From DATDYW01 sp036516995 (GTDB lineage Bacteria > Patescibacteriota > Minisyncoccia > Phycocordibacterales > JAACPR01), in NCBI GenBank assembly GCA_036516995.1, contig DATDYW010000031.1, forward strand, positions 1-12,258: DNA of 12,258 bases, read 5' to 3'. Positions 6,681 through 11,067 of the stretch are shown in pieces (the stretch's first letter is position 1; every line of letters begins with the position of its first letter). The notes below the pieces were generated by a model, which saw only the letters and a list, made by a program, of their open reading frames with translations, did no database searches and was not told the origin of the DNA. Position numbers and translations under genes: made by a program.

Positions 6681-6688
6681 TTGGGGAG

Positions 6689-6697
6689 AGCCTAGCA
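6689..6697 (-). promoter_or_regulatory. Extended -10 promoter of the 64-aa gene (TGC TAGGCT)
   Basis: Minus strand: TGC (6697-6695) then TAGGCT (6694-6689), 8 bases before the ATG. It is divergent from the promoter of tRNA-Pro(CGG) and about 25 bp from it. Confidence 0.5.
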
Positions 6698-6715
6698 AAA
6701 GCGGTCGGGGCGTAC

Positions 6716-6721
6716 TACTAT
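6716..6721 (+). promoter_or_regulatory. Candidate -10 of tRNA-Pro(CGG) (TACTAT)
   Basis: TACTAT lies 23 bases before the tRNA. The -35 region (TAGCAA at 17-bp spacing) is weak. Confidence 0.4.
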
Positions 6722-6744
6722 GCCGCCCGTCCGTGTCTTAACCA

Positions 6745-6816
6745 CGGGATGTGGTGTAACGGTAACATTCACGATTCGGGTTCGTGAGACTCCGGGTTCA
6801 AATCCCGGCATCCCGA
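6745..6816 (+). tRNA. tRNA-Pro(CGG)
   Basis: Acceptor CGGGATG/CATCCCG with C1-G72, D-arm GTGT/ACAT with GG in the loop, anticodon stem CACGA/TCGTG, loop TTCGGGT with anticodon CGG and G37, T-arm CCGGG-TTCAAAT-CCCGG, A73. It continues CAAAAGG, so no encoded CCA. Second proline isoacceptor in the window; reads CCG codons. 72 nt. Confidence 0.93.
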
Positions 6817-6898
6817 CAAAAGGCGCGCCCCTTAGGGGGCGTTTCGCCTTTTGTCGGGATGAGCGATGCGACTGCTCGCATCGCGTCCGGGATTTGAA
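6797..6898 (+). repeat. Long inverted repeat built on the tRNA-Pro(CGG) 3' end
   Basis: TTCAAATCCCGG (6797-6808) and ATCCCGACAAAAGGCG (6810-6825) recur in inverse at 6887-6898 and 6845-6860. The inner stem is CGCCCC/GGGGCG with loop TTAG. A 26-nt hairpin insert (6861-6886) splits the inverted copy at the same tRNA position as in copies 1 and 4. Confidence 0.9.
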
Positions 6899-7022
6899 AG
6901 GCGGAGCGTTGCCGAGGCTCGGCGAGGCCGCGAGCCGGGGTCGCGAACACTTGGCCGTTTGGCGCTCCTGCCCCCGAAATCGTGGAGCGCCAAATCGGCT
7001 TAGTGATTCGTGACCAAATCCC
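6845..7022 (+). ncRNA. tRNA-linked structured element, copy 2
   Basis: Same order as copy 1. Side hairpin arms GCGATGCGA and TCGCATCGC with loop CTGC; AAAGGCGGAGCG; variable hairpin; P2 arms GGTCGCGAACACTTGG (6939-6954) and CTTAGTGATTCGTGACC (6999-7015) enclosing a stem TTTGGCGCTCC/GGAGCGCCAAA; then the direct copy CAAATCCC (7015-7022), which is cut short where the tRNA-Val repeat begins. Compared with copy 1, a P2 pair has changed from G-C to A-T on both sides. Function unknown. Confidence 0.72.
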
Positions 7023-7032
7023 TCCTTATTTT

Positions 7033-7104
7033 CGAATCCTCCATCGTCCACCGAGAAATCGCCCAAAAGAAAGGTTGCTTTCTCGGTCGACGATGGAGGA
7101 TTCG
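7033..7104. repeat. Second palindrome made from the tRNA-Val 3' end
   Basis: Arms of 26 nt (7033-7058 and 7079-7104) with one mismatch, each carrying CGAATCCTCCATCGTC or its complement from tRNA-Val, then CCGAGAAA in place of the native trailer. The right arm is also the distal direct copy that ends element 3. The tRNA-Val 3' sequence thus occurs four times in about 280 bp. Confidence 0.85.
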
Positions 7105-7266
7105 GTCACGAGTCACTAAGCCTCGTGGAATCCGCTGGCGCGGATTCCATTCGGCTAAGTGCTCGCGACCCCGCCTCGCGCCCACTCCTCGCCGGCACGC
7201 TCTTCTCCGACCTCGCTCCGCTCGGTGCGCTGCGGCTTTCGAATCCTCCATCGTCCACAAAAACCG
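7089..7266 (-). ncRNA. tRNA-linked structured element, copy 3 (after tRNA-Val)
   Basis: Read on the minus strand: inverted copy of the tRNA-Val 3' end (7266-7238, without the side hairpin), AAAGCCGCAGCG, a longer variable region, GCGCGAGGCGGGGTCGCG, P2 arms GGTCGCGAGCACTTAG (7170-7155) and CTTAGTGACTCGTGACC (7120-7104) enclosing a GGAATCCG/CGGATTCC hairpin, then the direct copy CGAATCCTCCATCGTC (7104-7089). Core arms are identical to copy 1. It faces copy 2 tail to tail. Function unknown. Confidence 0.72.
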
Positions 7267-7314
7267 AGAGCGCCCTTCTGGGCGCCGGTTTTTGTGGACG
7301 ATGGAGGATTCGAA
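7238..7314. repeat. 29-bp perfect inverted repeat at the tRNA-Val 3' end
   Basis: 7238-7266 and 7286-7314 are exact reverse complements and run from the T-loop (TTCGAA) through the acceptor into the trailer. The inner GCGCCC/GGGCGC stem has a TTCT loop. Unlike the other three, no hairpin interrupts the inverted copy. Confidence 0.92.
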
Positions 7315-7368
7315 CCTCCGACCTCGCCAGTGTGAATGGCGCGCTCTAACCAACTGAGCTAATCGTCC
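7295..7368 (-). tRNA. tRNA-Val(CAC)
   Basis: Minus strand: acceptor GGACGAT/ATCGTCC, D-arm GCTC/GAGC with loop AGTTGGTTA, anticodon stem CGCCA/TGGCG, loop TTCACAC with anticodon CAC, T-arm GGAGG-TTCGAAT-CCTCC, A73. It continues CAAAAA, so no encoded CCA. A -10 (TGG TATAAG, minus strand, hexamer at 7383-7378) ends 9 bases upstream. 74 nt. Confidence 0.95.
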
Positions 7369-7463
7369 GGCAGCGGACTTATACCACGCAGGTGCAAGCC
7401 TGTGGAGTATTCCACCGCCCCCCTCTCGAATCGGCGCTACAATGCCCGTGTCCCTTTACCAGC

Positions 7464-7472
7464 TGCTACACA
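7464..7472 (+). promoter_or_regulatory. Extended -10 (TGC TACACA) of the 45-aa gene
   Basis: TACACA ends 7 bases before the ATG at 7480. A better-looking TACAAT at 7438-7443 is a second candidate and would give a 5' leader of about 30 nt. Confidence 0.4.
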
Positions 7473-7479
7473 AACCCCA

Positions 7480-7617
7480 ATGGGCTACGGAATAATGGCG
7501 GAGAAAGTGTTCTGGAACTCGACGATGTCCTTCCTCGGGCTCACGACCAACGTGCTCACCGTCGTGGTGCTGCTCCTCGGCGTGGCTGCGCTCTGGAAGT
7601 ACATTCACCACCACTAA
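7480..7617 (+). CDS. Small single-span membrane protein (45 aa)
   Basis: Not recognised. Short N-terminus (MGYGIMAEKVFWNSTMSF), then a hydrophobic segment of about 20 residues (LTTNVLTVVVLLLGVAALW) and the tail KYIHHH. This is the pattern of a one-helix inner-membrane protein. The ATG at 7480 is chosen from the -10 box 7 bases upstream; the ATG at 7495 (40 aa) is possible and has GGA upstream. An ATG at 7402 is unlikely because it lies before the promoter. It sits alone between tRNA-Val (divergent) and tRNA-Ala. Confidence 0.6.
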   Translation: MGYGIMAEKVFWNSTMSFLGLTTNVLTVVVLLLGVAALWKYIHHH

Positions 7618-7689
7618 ACTTAGCGGCCGGTTCTGCGGCGCTCGCCCGCGCTTCGCGTCGGCTGGCGTCTTCCGTTTTTGGGGTCGCTC

Positions 7690-7698
7690 TGCTATCCT
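7690..7698 (+). promoter_or_regulatory. Extended -10 of tRNA-Ala (TGC TATCCT)
   Basis: TATCCT (7693-7698) preceded by TGC, 16 bases before the tRNA. The -35 (TTCCGT, 7670-7675) is weak. Confidence 0.5.
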
Positions 7699-7714
7699 CC
7701 GTCCGTTCGCCTAC

Positions 7715-7787
7715 GGGCCATTAGCTCAGCTGGTAGAGCGCTCCCATGGCATGGGAGAGGTCAGCGGTTCAAGTCCGCTATGGTCCA
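7715..7787 (+). tRNA. tRNA-Ala(GGC)
   Basis: Acceptor GGGCCAT/ATGGTCC contains the G3-U70 wobble that marks alanine tRNAs. D-arm GCTC/GAGC, anticodon stem CTCCC/GGGAG, loop ATGGCAT with anticodon GGC, T-arm AGCGG-TTCAAGT-CCGCT, A73. It continues CAAAATG, so no encoded CCA. 73 nt. Confidence 0.95.
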
Positions 7788-7869
7788 CAAAATGAAACGC
7801 CCTTCCGCGGGGCGTTTCATTTTGTGGACCATAAGCGAGGCGACCGCTCGCCTCGCGTGCGGACTTGAA
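7768..7869 (+). repeat. Long inverted repeat built on the tRNA-Ala 3' end
   Basis: 7779-7802 and 7810-7833 are a perfect 24-bp inverted repeat (loop TTCCGCG); TTCAAGTCCGC (7768-7778) recurs in inverse at 7859-7869 after a 25-nt hairpin insert. Confidence 0.9.
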
Positions 7870-7996
7870 GGCCGGAGCGTTACGAGCCGTTGCGGCTCGT
7901 CGAGAGGCGGGGTCGCGGGTACTTGGCGGATTGGCAATTTCCGGATCGAGAATTGCCAATCGGCTTAGTAACCTGTGACCAAGTCCGCCATAGTCC
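7810..7996 (+). ncRNA. tRNA-linked structured element, copy 4
   Basis: Same order as copy 1. Side hairpin GCGAGGCGA/TCGCCTCGC with loop CCGC; GGCCGGAGCG; hairpin ACGAGCCG/CGGCTCGT; GAGGCGGG; P2 arms GGTCGCGGGTACTTGG (7911-7926) and CTTAGTAACCTGTGACC (7964-7980) around a GATTGGCAATT/AATTGCCAATC hairpin; then the direct copy CAAGTCCGCCATAGTCC (7980-7996), which differs from the tRNA at two positions. This is the most diverged copy and supplies most compensatory changes. GTGACC-AGGTCCAC recurs at about 8010-8022, a possible remnant. Function unknown. Confidence 0.74.
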
Positions 7997-8037
7997 AATT
8001 TCGTACTCCGTGACCAGGTCCACTTTTTGTTGTTCTT

Positions 8038-8052
8038 TGAGATCGGATCTCA
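8038..8052. repeat. Inverted repeat in the promoter region of the coiled-coil gene
   Basis: TGAGATC-G-GATCTCA, 20 bp before the -10 box at 8072 and reaching the -35 area. It could be an operator; there is no further support. Confidence 0.35.
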
Positions 8053-8071
8053 CGACTCTACTACCGCAGGT

Positions 8072-8077
8072 TAGAAT
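8072..8077 (+). promoter_or_regulatory. -10 box TAGAAT of the coiled-coil gene
   Basis: Ends 6 bases before the GTG at 8084, so the transcript should begin at the start codon. No SD, no clear -35. Confidence 0.6.
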
Positions 8078-8083
8078 AGGCCC

Positions 8084-9166
8084 GTGAGCGCCCCCACCGA
8101 ACCGTTCCGCATTCCGCTCTGGCCGAAGGAGGCCCTGCGCCCGCCGCGCGAGGTAGCAGCGGTGCCGTCGAAGCTGCCCGACCACGAGAACCCGCCGACT
8201 CCGGCGGCGCCCGCCCTGCCCGTGGCCGGAACGGTTCCGGCGCCGACCTTCGGCAAAAAGAAGCAGGCTTCTCCTCTCGGTGCCGGTCGCGCCGTTTTCG
8301 GCGCGACCGTTCAGAGGCCCGGGATGCAGGGTGCCGGAAAGGCAATTTTCGAGGCACCGGCGCGTCGGGTCGCCGAGGCCACCGCGGCGGCGGCTGTTTC
8401 CGGGCGTGCGATTGACGGATTTTTGCGACCGAAGACGGTTGGCGAGGTACGGGAGCAGTTCCTGACCACCGAGGCGGGGCAGTACCTCAAGCTCCAGAAG
8501 GAGCACATGCGGAAGTCGGCCGCCGCCGCCGAGCGCCAGAGAGTTGCCCGCGAGCTTGCCCGCGCCGAGAGCGTGATGTTCATCAAACGGCAGGAGCTGC
8601 AGCGCGTCGAGATTCGGCAGCGGGCGGTCGAAGCTTCCTCTCGCGCCGCAGCTCTGCACGCTGCTCGCGCAAAGTCTGAGCGCGACACAGCCGCCGCTGC
8701 CGCCCGCGACCGCGCCGACGAACGGACCCGCCTCGAGTCGGAGCTCGGGGCCGCCGAGCACGACTTCGACCGGCGGATTCTCGCCGAGAAGAAGGGCATC
8801 GAGTCCGTTGGCCGTGAAATTTCCCAGCTCACGAATCGCGGCTGGGGCGACGCGCCGGAGGTGGGCAACCTGCGGAGTCGCCGGATCAGCCACGAGCGCG
8901 GCTCGTCCTCGATAGAGCACGAGCGGACGCGCCGCCGGTCGGAGGCCACGGCAAAAATTGCCAGGGTCGGCCGGGAGGCGGAGCTGCAGACCTCGCGGCT
9001 GCGTCGCGCCGAGCGCGACCTTTCCGTTGCCGAGTCGCTGCTCGAGCGCTACCGGCTGCAGGCGCAGACGCTCAAGGCTTCCCAGGCGGCGGTCGAGGGT
9101 GACCTCGAACGGTCGCGTCGGGACGTCGAGCATCTGCGCACGAGTTTGCAGCGTCTCGCAGCCTGA
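8084..9166 (+). CDS. Coiled-coil protein of unknown function (360 aa)
   Basis: Not recognised. Residues 1-75 are rich in Pro and Ala and look disordered (EPFRIPLWPKEALRPPRE, then PPTPAAPALPVAG). From about 125 to the end the protein is Ala, Glu and Arg-rich with heptad-like spacing (EAGQYLKLQKEHMRK..., ERQRVARELARAES..., ERDLSVAESLLERYRLQAQ), indicating long coiled coils, with a Gly/Pro-containing break near residues 250-265 (RGWGDAPEVGNLRSRR). No signal peptide, membrane helix or catalytic motif. The GTG start is fixed by TAGAAT 6 bases upstream. A 38-bp palindrome begins 4 bases after the stop, and another leaderless gene follows. It may be a cytoplasmic scaffold or filament-like protein. 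Confidence 0.7.
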   Translation: MSAPTEPFRIPLWPKEALRPPREVAAVPSKLPDHENPPTPAAPALPVAGTVPAPTFGKKKQASPLGAGRAVFGATVQRPGMQGAGKAIFEAPARRVAEATAAAAVSGRAIDGFLRPKTVGEVREQFLTTEAGQYLKLQKEHMRKSAAAAERQRVARELARAESVMFIKRQELQRVEIRQRAVEASSRAAALHAARAKSERDTAAAAARDRADERTRLESELGAAEHDFDRRILAEKKGIESVGREISQLTNRGWGDAPEVGNLRSRRISHERGSSSIEHERTRRRSEATAKIARVGREAELQTSRLRRAERDLSVAESLLERYRLQAQTLKASQAAVEGDLERSRRDVEHLRTSLQRLAA

Positions 9167-9170
9167 GCGT

Positions 9171-9208
9171 CGGAAACGTTAACGAGCGATCGCTCGTTAA
9201 CGTTTCCG
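9171..9208 (+). terminator. 38-bp perfect palindrome directly after the coiled-coil gene
   Basis: Left half starts CGGAAACGTTAACGAG, centre GCGATCGC, no spacer. It begins 4 bases past the stop codon but has no T run after it (CGCGGTGAAC), so it may stabilise the mRNA 3' end, act as a weak terminator, or be a DNA-level site. Confidence 0.6.
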
Positions 9209-9234
9209 CGGTGAACGGCTCGGGGAGGGCTGCG

Positions 9235-9243
9235 TGATAGAAT
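9235..9243 (+). promoter_or_regulatory. Extended -10 (TGA TAGAAT) of the anchored-protein gene
   Basis: TAGAAT at 9238-9243 ends 9 bases before the GTG at 9253. No SD. Confidence 0.6.
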
Positions 9244-9252
9244 CCTTTCGCC

Positions 9253-9954
9253 GTGGCACTCCAGAGAACGTTCCGCCCGCGCTCGCCCGCCTACGCCGCC
9301 GGTCTCGCCGCTCTGGTCATCGTCCTTGCCGGCGCAACTGCCTGGCTCGGGTACCGGGTCATCCAGAGAGACGGCCGCACGGCCGAGGAGGCCGCCTTCG
9401 CGCCGAGCGGGGAGTGGCAGACGTACGCGAGCGAGCGCTTCGGCTTCACGCTCGAGTACCCGCCGGGCTGGGAGGTCTACGAGGGCCACGATCCGTACGT
9501 GCCCGTCGTCAACCTCTACCCGCCGATTGTCTCGCTGAGACCGCCGTTCGACCAGGCAACCGACGTGGTCTCCGTTTCTGTTTTTCCGCAGGGCATTCGG
9601 AACGCGCTCATTCTGAGCCAGTCGGCGGGCGGGGACCACAGGGTCGAGAGCGGCGTCGAGGGGAAACTCACCGCCTTCACGCTCGCCTCGGGCGAGACCT
9701 GGGCGTGGCGCTTCGTGCCCGATGAGCCGCCGGCAGGCTGGAAGCCCTGGGGCTTCGTCTGGGCCCGGGCGAAGGTTTCGGGTCTGGCGTTCGGCTGCCT
9801 GCGGAAGGGCGCCGAGGTGCCCTACGAGGACTGCGACCCCAACGGCGGCGACGACGTGGTTCGCCAGGGAACGCTCGATGCCGCCTCGGCCGGAACGGTC
9901 GAAAAGATTCTCGGGTCGTTCGCCGTGCCCGCGGCTCCGGCGGTAAAGAAATAA
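9253..9954 (+). CDS. Membrane-anchored extracytoplasmic protein of unknown function (233 aa)
   Basis: The N-terminus has basic residues (MALQRTFRPRSPAYAAG), then a hydrophobic segment at about 15-36 (AGLAALVIVLAGATAWLGYRV), so it is an N-terminal anchor with the rest outside. From residue 58, WQTYASERFGFTLEYPPGWEV has the F-x-Y-P-x-W style of the PsbP-like/outer-leaflet domains common in bacterial lipoproteins and anchored proteins; that link is by pattern only. Two Cys (FGCLRK and YEDCDP) late in the protein could form a disulfide. It ends with an Ala/Pro/Lys tail. GTG start from the TAGAAT 9 bases upstream. A 40-bp palindromic terminator follows. It may act with the preceding coiled-coil gene, but each has its own promoter. 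Confidence 0.72.
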   Translation: MALQRTFRPRSPAYAAGLAALVIVLAGATAWLGYRVIQRDGRTAEEAAFAPSGEWQTYASERFGFTLEYPPGWEVYEGHDPYVPVVNLYPPIVSLRPPFDQATDVVSVSVFPQGIRNALILSQSAGGDHRVESGVEGKLTAFTLASGETWAWRFVPDEPPAGWKPWGFVWARAKVSGLAFGCLRKGAEVPYEDCDPNGGDDVVRQGTLDAASAGTVEKILGSFAVPAAPAVKK

Positions 9955-9971
9955 AAAGAAGGGAAGCTCTG

Positions 9972-9990
9972 CTGGTGCCGCAAACACCAG
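9972..9990 (+). repeat. Small hairpin CTGGTG/CACCAG before the terminator
   Basis: 6-bp stem, 7-nt loop CCGCAAA, lying between the stop codon and the 40-bp palindrome. Confidence 0.45.
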
Positions 9991-9995
9991 GAACC

Positions 9996-10044
9996 GTCGA
10001 AACGTTTAGAAGCGGCCGCTTCTAAACGTTTCGACAGTTTTTTT
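9996..10044 (+). terminator. 40-bp perfect palindrome plus T7: intrinsic terminator
   Basis: 9996-10035 is a spacer-free palindrome; the left half starts GTCGAAACGTTTAG and the centre is GCGGCCGC. It is followed by AG and seven T, so it should end transcription of the anchored-protein gene before the convergent lexA-like gene. Confidence 0.88.
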
Positions 10045-10068
10045 GTGTGCCTTCGGAAAGGGGTACCC

Positions 10069-10749
10069 TTACCCGCGCTTTCTGGCCACCGGAAATTTAG
10101 GCTTCTTGATAACCTGAACCACCTTCCCGTTAATCATAAAACTGTCGTCCTCGTGAATGAAGATTGGCGGGATGTCTTTGGTTGATTCCGATACCAGTAC
10201 AATCTGGCCGTTGTCCTCGTCCCAGAGGAACTTCTTGATGTTGGCCATCTCATCAATCACAGAAAGCACGATGTCGCCGCTCTTCGGCGAGCGGTCGTCT
10301 GCATCGATGATGAGGTAGTCGCCGTCCTCGATGCGCTGGCCGTCAACGGTTGCGCGGTTCATTGAGATGCCCTGGGCGCGGACGGCAAAAATATTGCGGC
10401 GCTTTTTAAGAATACGATCGGAAACACGCAGGTAGCCCTCGATGTTCTCATTGGCGAAGATGGTAGCCGGGCCGCAGTCGGCGGTGCCGACAATGGGCAC
10501 GACGACGAGCGGGGAGAGGACCGCGCCCGGCGACCTCGCCTTTTTCGCGGCGCTAGCCGGCGTGACGGCGCGAACCGTCTTGGTGGCCTTGTCGATTTCC
10601 ACGAGCCCGCGGCGCTCGAGCGCGGCGAGGTGGTGCTTGATTTTCTGCGGGGACGGCTCGCCGATACGGCTGCCGAGCTCGCGGAGGGTCAATCCTGTGA
10701 GCGTTCCTTCGCGGGCGAGGGCTAGAAGTTTTTCCTGGGTGTGGTGCAT
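10069..10749 (-). CDS. LexA/UmuD-like repressor with S24 autoprotease domain
   Basis: Transcription repressor that inactivates itself by cleavage, 226 aa. Residues 1-60 are a winged helix (TLRELGSRIGEPSPQKIKHHLAALERRGLVEID). After an Ala/Lys linker comes the peptidase: cleavage site GTADCGPA with Cys92-Gly93, nucleophile Ser129 in QGISMN, and Lys172 in NIKKF. LexA normally cleaves Ala-Gly; Cys-Gly is the UmuD form, yet UmuD has no DNA-binding domain, so this is a LexA-type repressor with a UmuD-type bond. The ATG at 10749 is preceded by an extended -10 about 30 bases upstream and an inverted repeat at 10793-10811. No SOS genes adjoin it, so a DNA-damage role is inferred only from the family. 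lexA is the nearest name but orthology is not certain. Confidence 0.87.
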   Translation of the reverse strand: MHHTQEKLLALAREGTLTGLTLRELGSRIGEPSPQKIKHHLAALERRGLVEIDKATKTVRAVTPASAAKKARSPGAVLSPLVVVPIVGTADCGPATIFANENIEGYLRVSDRILKKRRNIFAVRAQGISMNRATVDGQRIEDGDYLIIDADDRSPKSGDIVLSVIDEMANIKKFLWDEDNGQIVLVSESTKDIPPIFIHEDDSFMINGKVVQVIKKPKFPVARKRG

Positions 10750-10779
10750 TGAAGTTGTTTGCCGCCTTGTAACATCAGC

Positions 10780-10788
10780 ACTCTAGCA
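10780..10788 (-). promoter_or_regulatory. Extended -10 (TGC TAGAGT) of the lexA-like gene
   Basis: Minus strand: TGC (10788-10786) and TAGAGT (10785-10780). It predicts a leader of about 23 nt, so unlike most neighbours this gene would not be leaderless. AAGGCGG, 12-13 bases before the ATG, is a distant weak SD. Confidence 0.5.
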
Positions 10789-10792
10789 GGGT

Positions 10793-10811
10793 TTTTACGT
10801 TTTGCGTAAAA
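10793..10811. promoter_or_regulatory. Candidate operator: TTTTACG-N5-CGTAAAA
   Basis: Perfect 7-bp arms (10793-10799, 10805-10811) around a 5-nt spacer, lying over the -35 region of the lexA-like promoter and 31 bp from the divergent TTGACA. The position suits autorepression. It does not match the E. coli (CTGT-N8-ACAG) or Gram-positive (GAAC-N4-GTTC) LexA boxes. Confidence 0.5.
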
Positions 10812-10841
10812 GTTTTCCACAGGGGTATAAAAGTTTAAAAG

Positions 10842-10870
10842 TTGACAAGGAAGCGGGCAGGGAAGAAAAT
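10842..10870 (+). promoter_or_regulatory. Promoter of the 42-aa gene: TTGACA-N17-GAAAAT
   Basis: Consensus -35 TTGACA (10842-10847), 17-bp spacer, -10 GAAAAT (10865-10870) ending 6 bases before the ATG at 10877. It is the best -35 in the window and a clear leaderless arrangement. Confidence 0.7.
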
Positions 10871-10876
10871 ACCCGT

Positions 10877-11005
10877 ATGGATATGCCATCACCGTTCACC
10901 GACCGCCTTACCCGCCGCGACCGGCTCGCCCGTCGCTCCAAGGCCTGGGGCAGCATCCTCTCTCTTCTCGGGGCGAGTGGCTCGTTCAAATTGGCCCGTA
11001 GGTAG
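10877..11005 (+). CDS. Tiny basic protein (42 aa), unknown
   Basis: Not recognised. Starts MDMPSPFTDRLTRRDRLARR and ends with a Gly/Ser/Leu-rich stretch (SILSLLGASGSFKLARR). Strongly basic N-terminal half, possibly an amphipathic helix, then a short hydrophobic part too short to span a membrane. The frame is open further upstream, but the promoter TTGACA-N17-GAAAAT ends 6 bases before this ATG and fixes the start. It is divergent from the lexA-like gene with the candidate operator between them, so it might share its control. Without homologs it could still be a short regulatory leader, but the promoter-start spacing favours a real gene. Confidence 0.55.
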   Translation: MDMPSPFTDRLTRRDRLARRSKAWGSILSLLGASGSFKLARR

Positions 11006-11029
11006 ACCTCGGCGTGGATAACAGGGTCT

Positions 11030-11058
11030 TGAGAATCGTTTTTTCGCCGTGCTAGTCT
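11030..11058 (+). promoter_or_regulatory. Promoter of the 49-aa gene: TTGAGA-N17-TAGTCT
   Basis: -35 TTGAGA (11030-11035), 17-bp spacer, extended -10 TGC-TAGTCT (11053-11058), ending 9 bases before the ATG at 11068. Confidence 0.65.
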
Positions 11059-11067
11059 CGGCGAGCG

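Noticed and set aside
6517..6741. Plus-strand frame opposite the 64-aa minus gene
   Set aside because: No promoter or SD and it runs into the tRNA-Pro(CGG) promoter; the minus frame has an extended -10 and a terminator candidate.
4779..7869. Inverted repeats as whole-genome-amplification chimeras
   Set aside because: The four copies have diverged with compensatory changes and conserved inserts, which an amplification or assembly artefact would not give. Long reads would still be the proper check.
4824..7996. Group I intron, hammerhead, T-box or RNase P RNA identity for the tRNA-linked elements
   Set aside because: No P-Q-R-S core, CUGANGA/GAAA, AGGGUGG T-box, or GAGGAAAGUC-type RNase P motif could be seen; the tRNAs are uninterrupted.
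4728..7996. CRISPR array
   Set aside because: Repeats are about 200 nt, each tied to a tRNA, with no short regular repeat-spacer units and no cas genes; the PD-(D/E)XK gene alone is not evidence of Cas4.
7880..9133. 417-codon minus-strand frame opposite the coiled-coil gene, and other long antisense frames (1972-2691, 3571-4359, 9049-9987)
   Set aside because: GC-rich coding DNA often leaves long open antisense frames; these lack promoters and family motifs, while the plus-strand genes have both or fit known families.
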